Source: an uncultured Bacteroidales bacterium (GTDB lineage Bacteria > Bacteroidota > Bacteroidia > Bacteroidales > UBA932). Taken from it: a DNA stretch of 24,320 nt. The notes beneath the pieces are model-generated. The model had not been told where the DNA came from, did no database searches, and saw only the letters and a program-made list of their open reading frames with translations. A program made the position numbers and the translations under genes. Of the stretch, positions 24,267-24,320 are shown piece after piece. The stretch lies in contig CALCHD010000247.1 of the NCBI GenBank assembly GCA_937901105.1, positions 1-24,320 on the forward strand, read 5' to 3'. How positions within the stretch are numbered: the stretch's first letter is position 1; the number at the start of each line of letters is the position of its first letter.

Positions 24267-24320
24267 TGGAGCGGAAAACGAGGCTCGAACTCGCGACCCC
24301 AACCTTGGCAAGGTTGTGCT
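24267..24320 (-). tRNA. tRNA-Gly (GCC), 5' part beyond the window
   Basis: Reading the minus strand from the window edge, the anticodon arm is CAACC-TTGCCAA-GGTTG with anticodon GCC (codon GGC). A T arm with GTTCGAGC, the acceptor strand TTTCCGC, discriminator T (usual for bacterial tRNA-Gly) and an encoded CCA at 24269-24267 follow. The D arm and 5' acceptor strand are cut off. Confidence 0.93.

Overview
The window looks like a chromosomal segment of a Bacteroidota bacterium, most likely order Bacteroidales. The evidence is the protein style (Bacteroidales-type Ddl, MreB, TopA with C-terminal Toprim repeats, two-domain DsbD) and repeated upstream boxes of the form TAnnTTTG, the -7 element of Bacteroidota sigma-ABfr promoters. 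Shine-Dalgarno sequences are weak or absent throughout. I cannot name a genus from sequence alone.

Region 1 (about 1-4240) is accessory and AT-rich. It opens with the 3' part of an Rhs-repeat gene whose variable tip is a GIY-YIG/URI-type nuclease domain. A small gene 4 bp downstream is the likely immunity gene, followed by a strong terminator. Next come a roughly 150-nt stretch able to fold into a multibranched RNA and a broken second copy of the Rhs core, carrying an in-frame stop and an out-of-frame 3' junction. A 330-bp AT-rich intergenic region follows, with a near-perfect leftward promoter and a weaker rightward one. The region ends with a 520-residue protein of unknown family whose gene overlaps the end of prmC tail to tail.

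Region 2 (4227-24320) is core genome. Leftward: mrcA (class A PBP), ddl and prmC. Divergent from these: topA, with its own terminator, then an Lrp/AsnC regulator. Convergent with the regulator: ispD. Divergent from ispD: the elongasome cluster mreB-mreC-mreD-mrdA-rodA. Convergent with that: fabF and acpP, sharing an operon read from acpP. Divergent from acpP: purN. Convergent with purN: a YitT-family membrane protein gene behind dsbD, then a secreted SGNH hydrolase gene and the 3' half of tRNA-Gly(GCC) with its terminator.

Functionally the core genes centre on envelope growth. Ddl supplies D-Ala-D-Ala, MrcA polymerises and cross-links peptidoglycan, and MreBCD with PBP2 and RodA drives lateral wall synthesis. 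IspD feeds isoprenoid (undecaprenyl carrier) synthesis, and FabF/AcpP make fatty acids. DsbD handles periplasmic thiol reduction.

The points most worth a second look are the Rhs toxin/immunity locus with its decayed second tip, the promoter facing that tip, the structured RNA candidate beside it, the orphan 520-residue gene, an insertion in PrmC, and an octamer (TGTCGGGA) that recurs 11 times in the core region.
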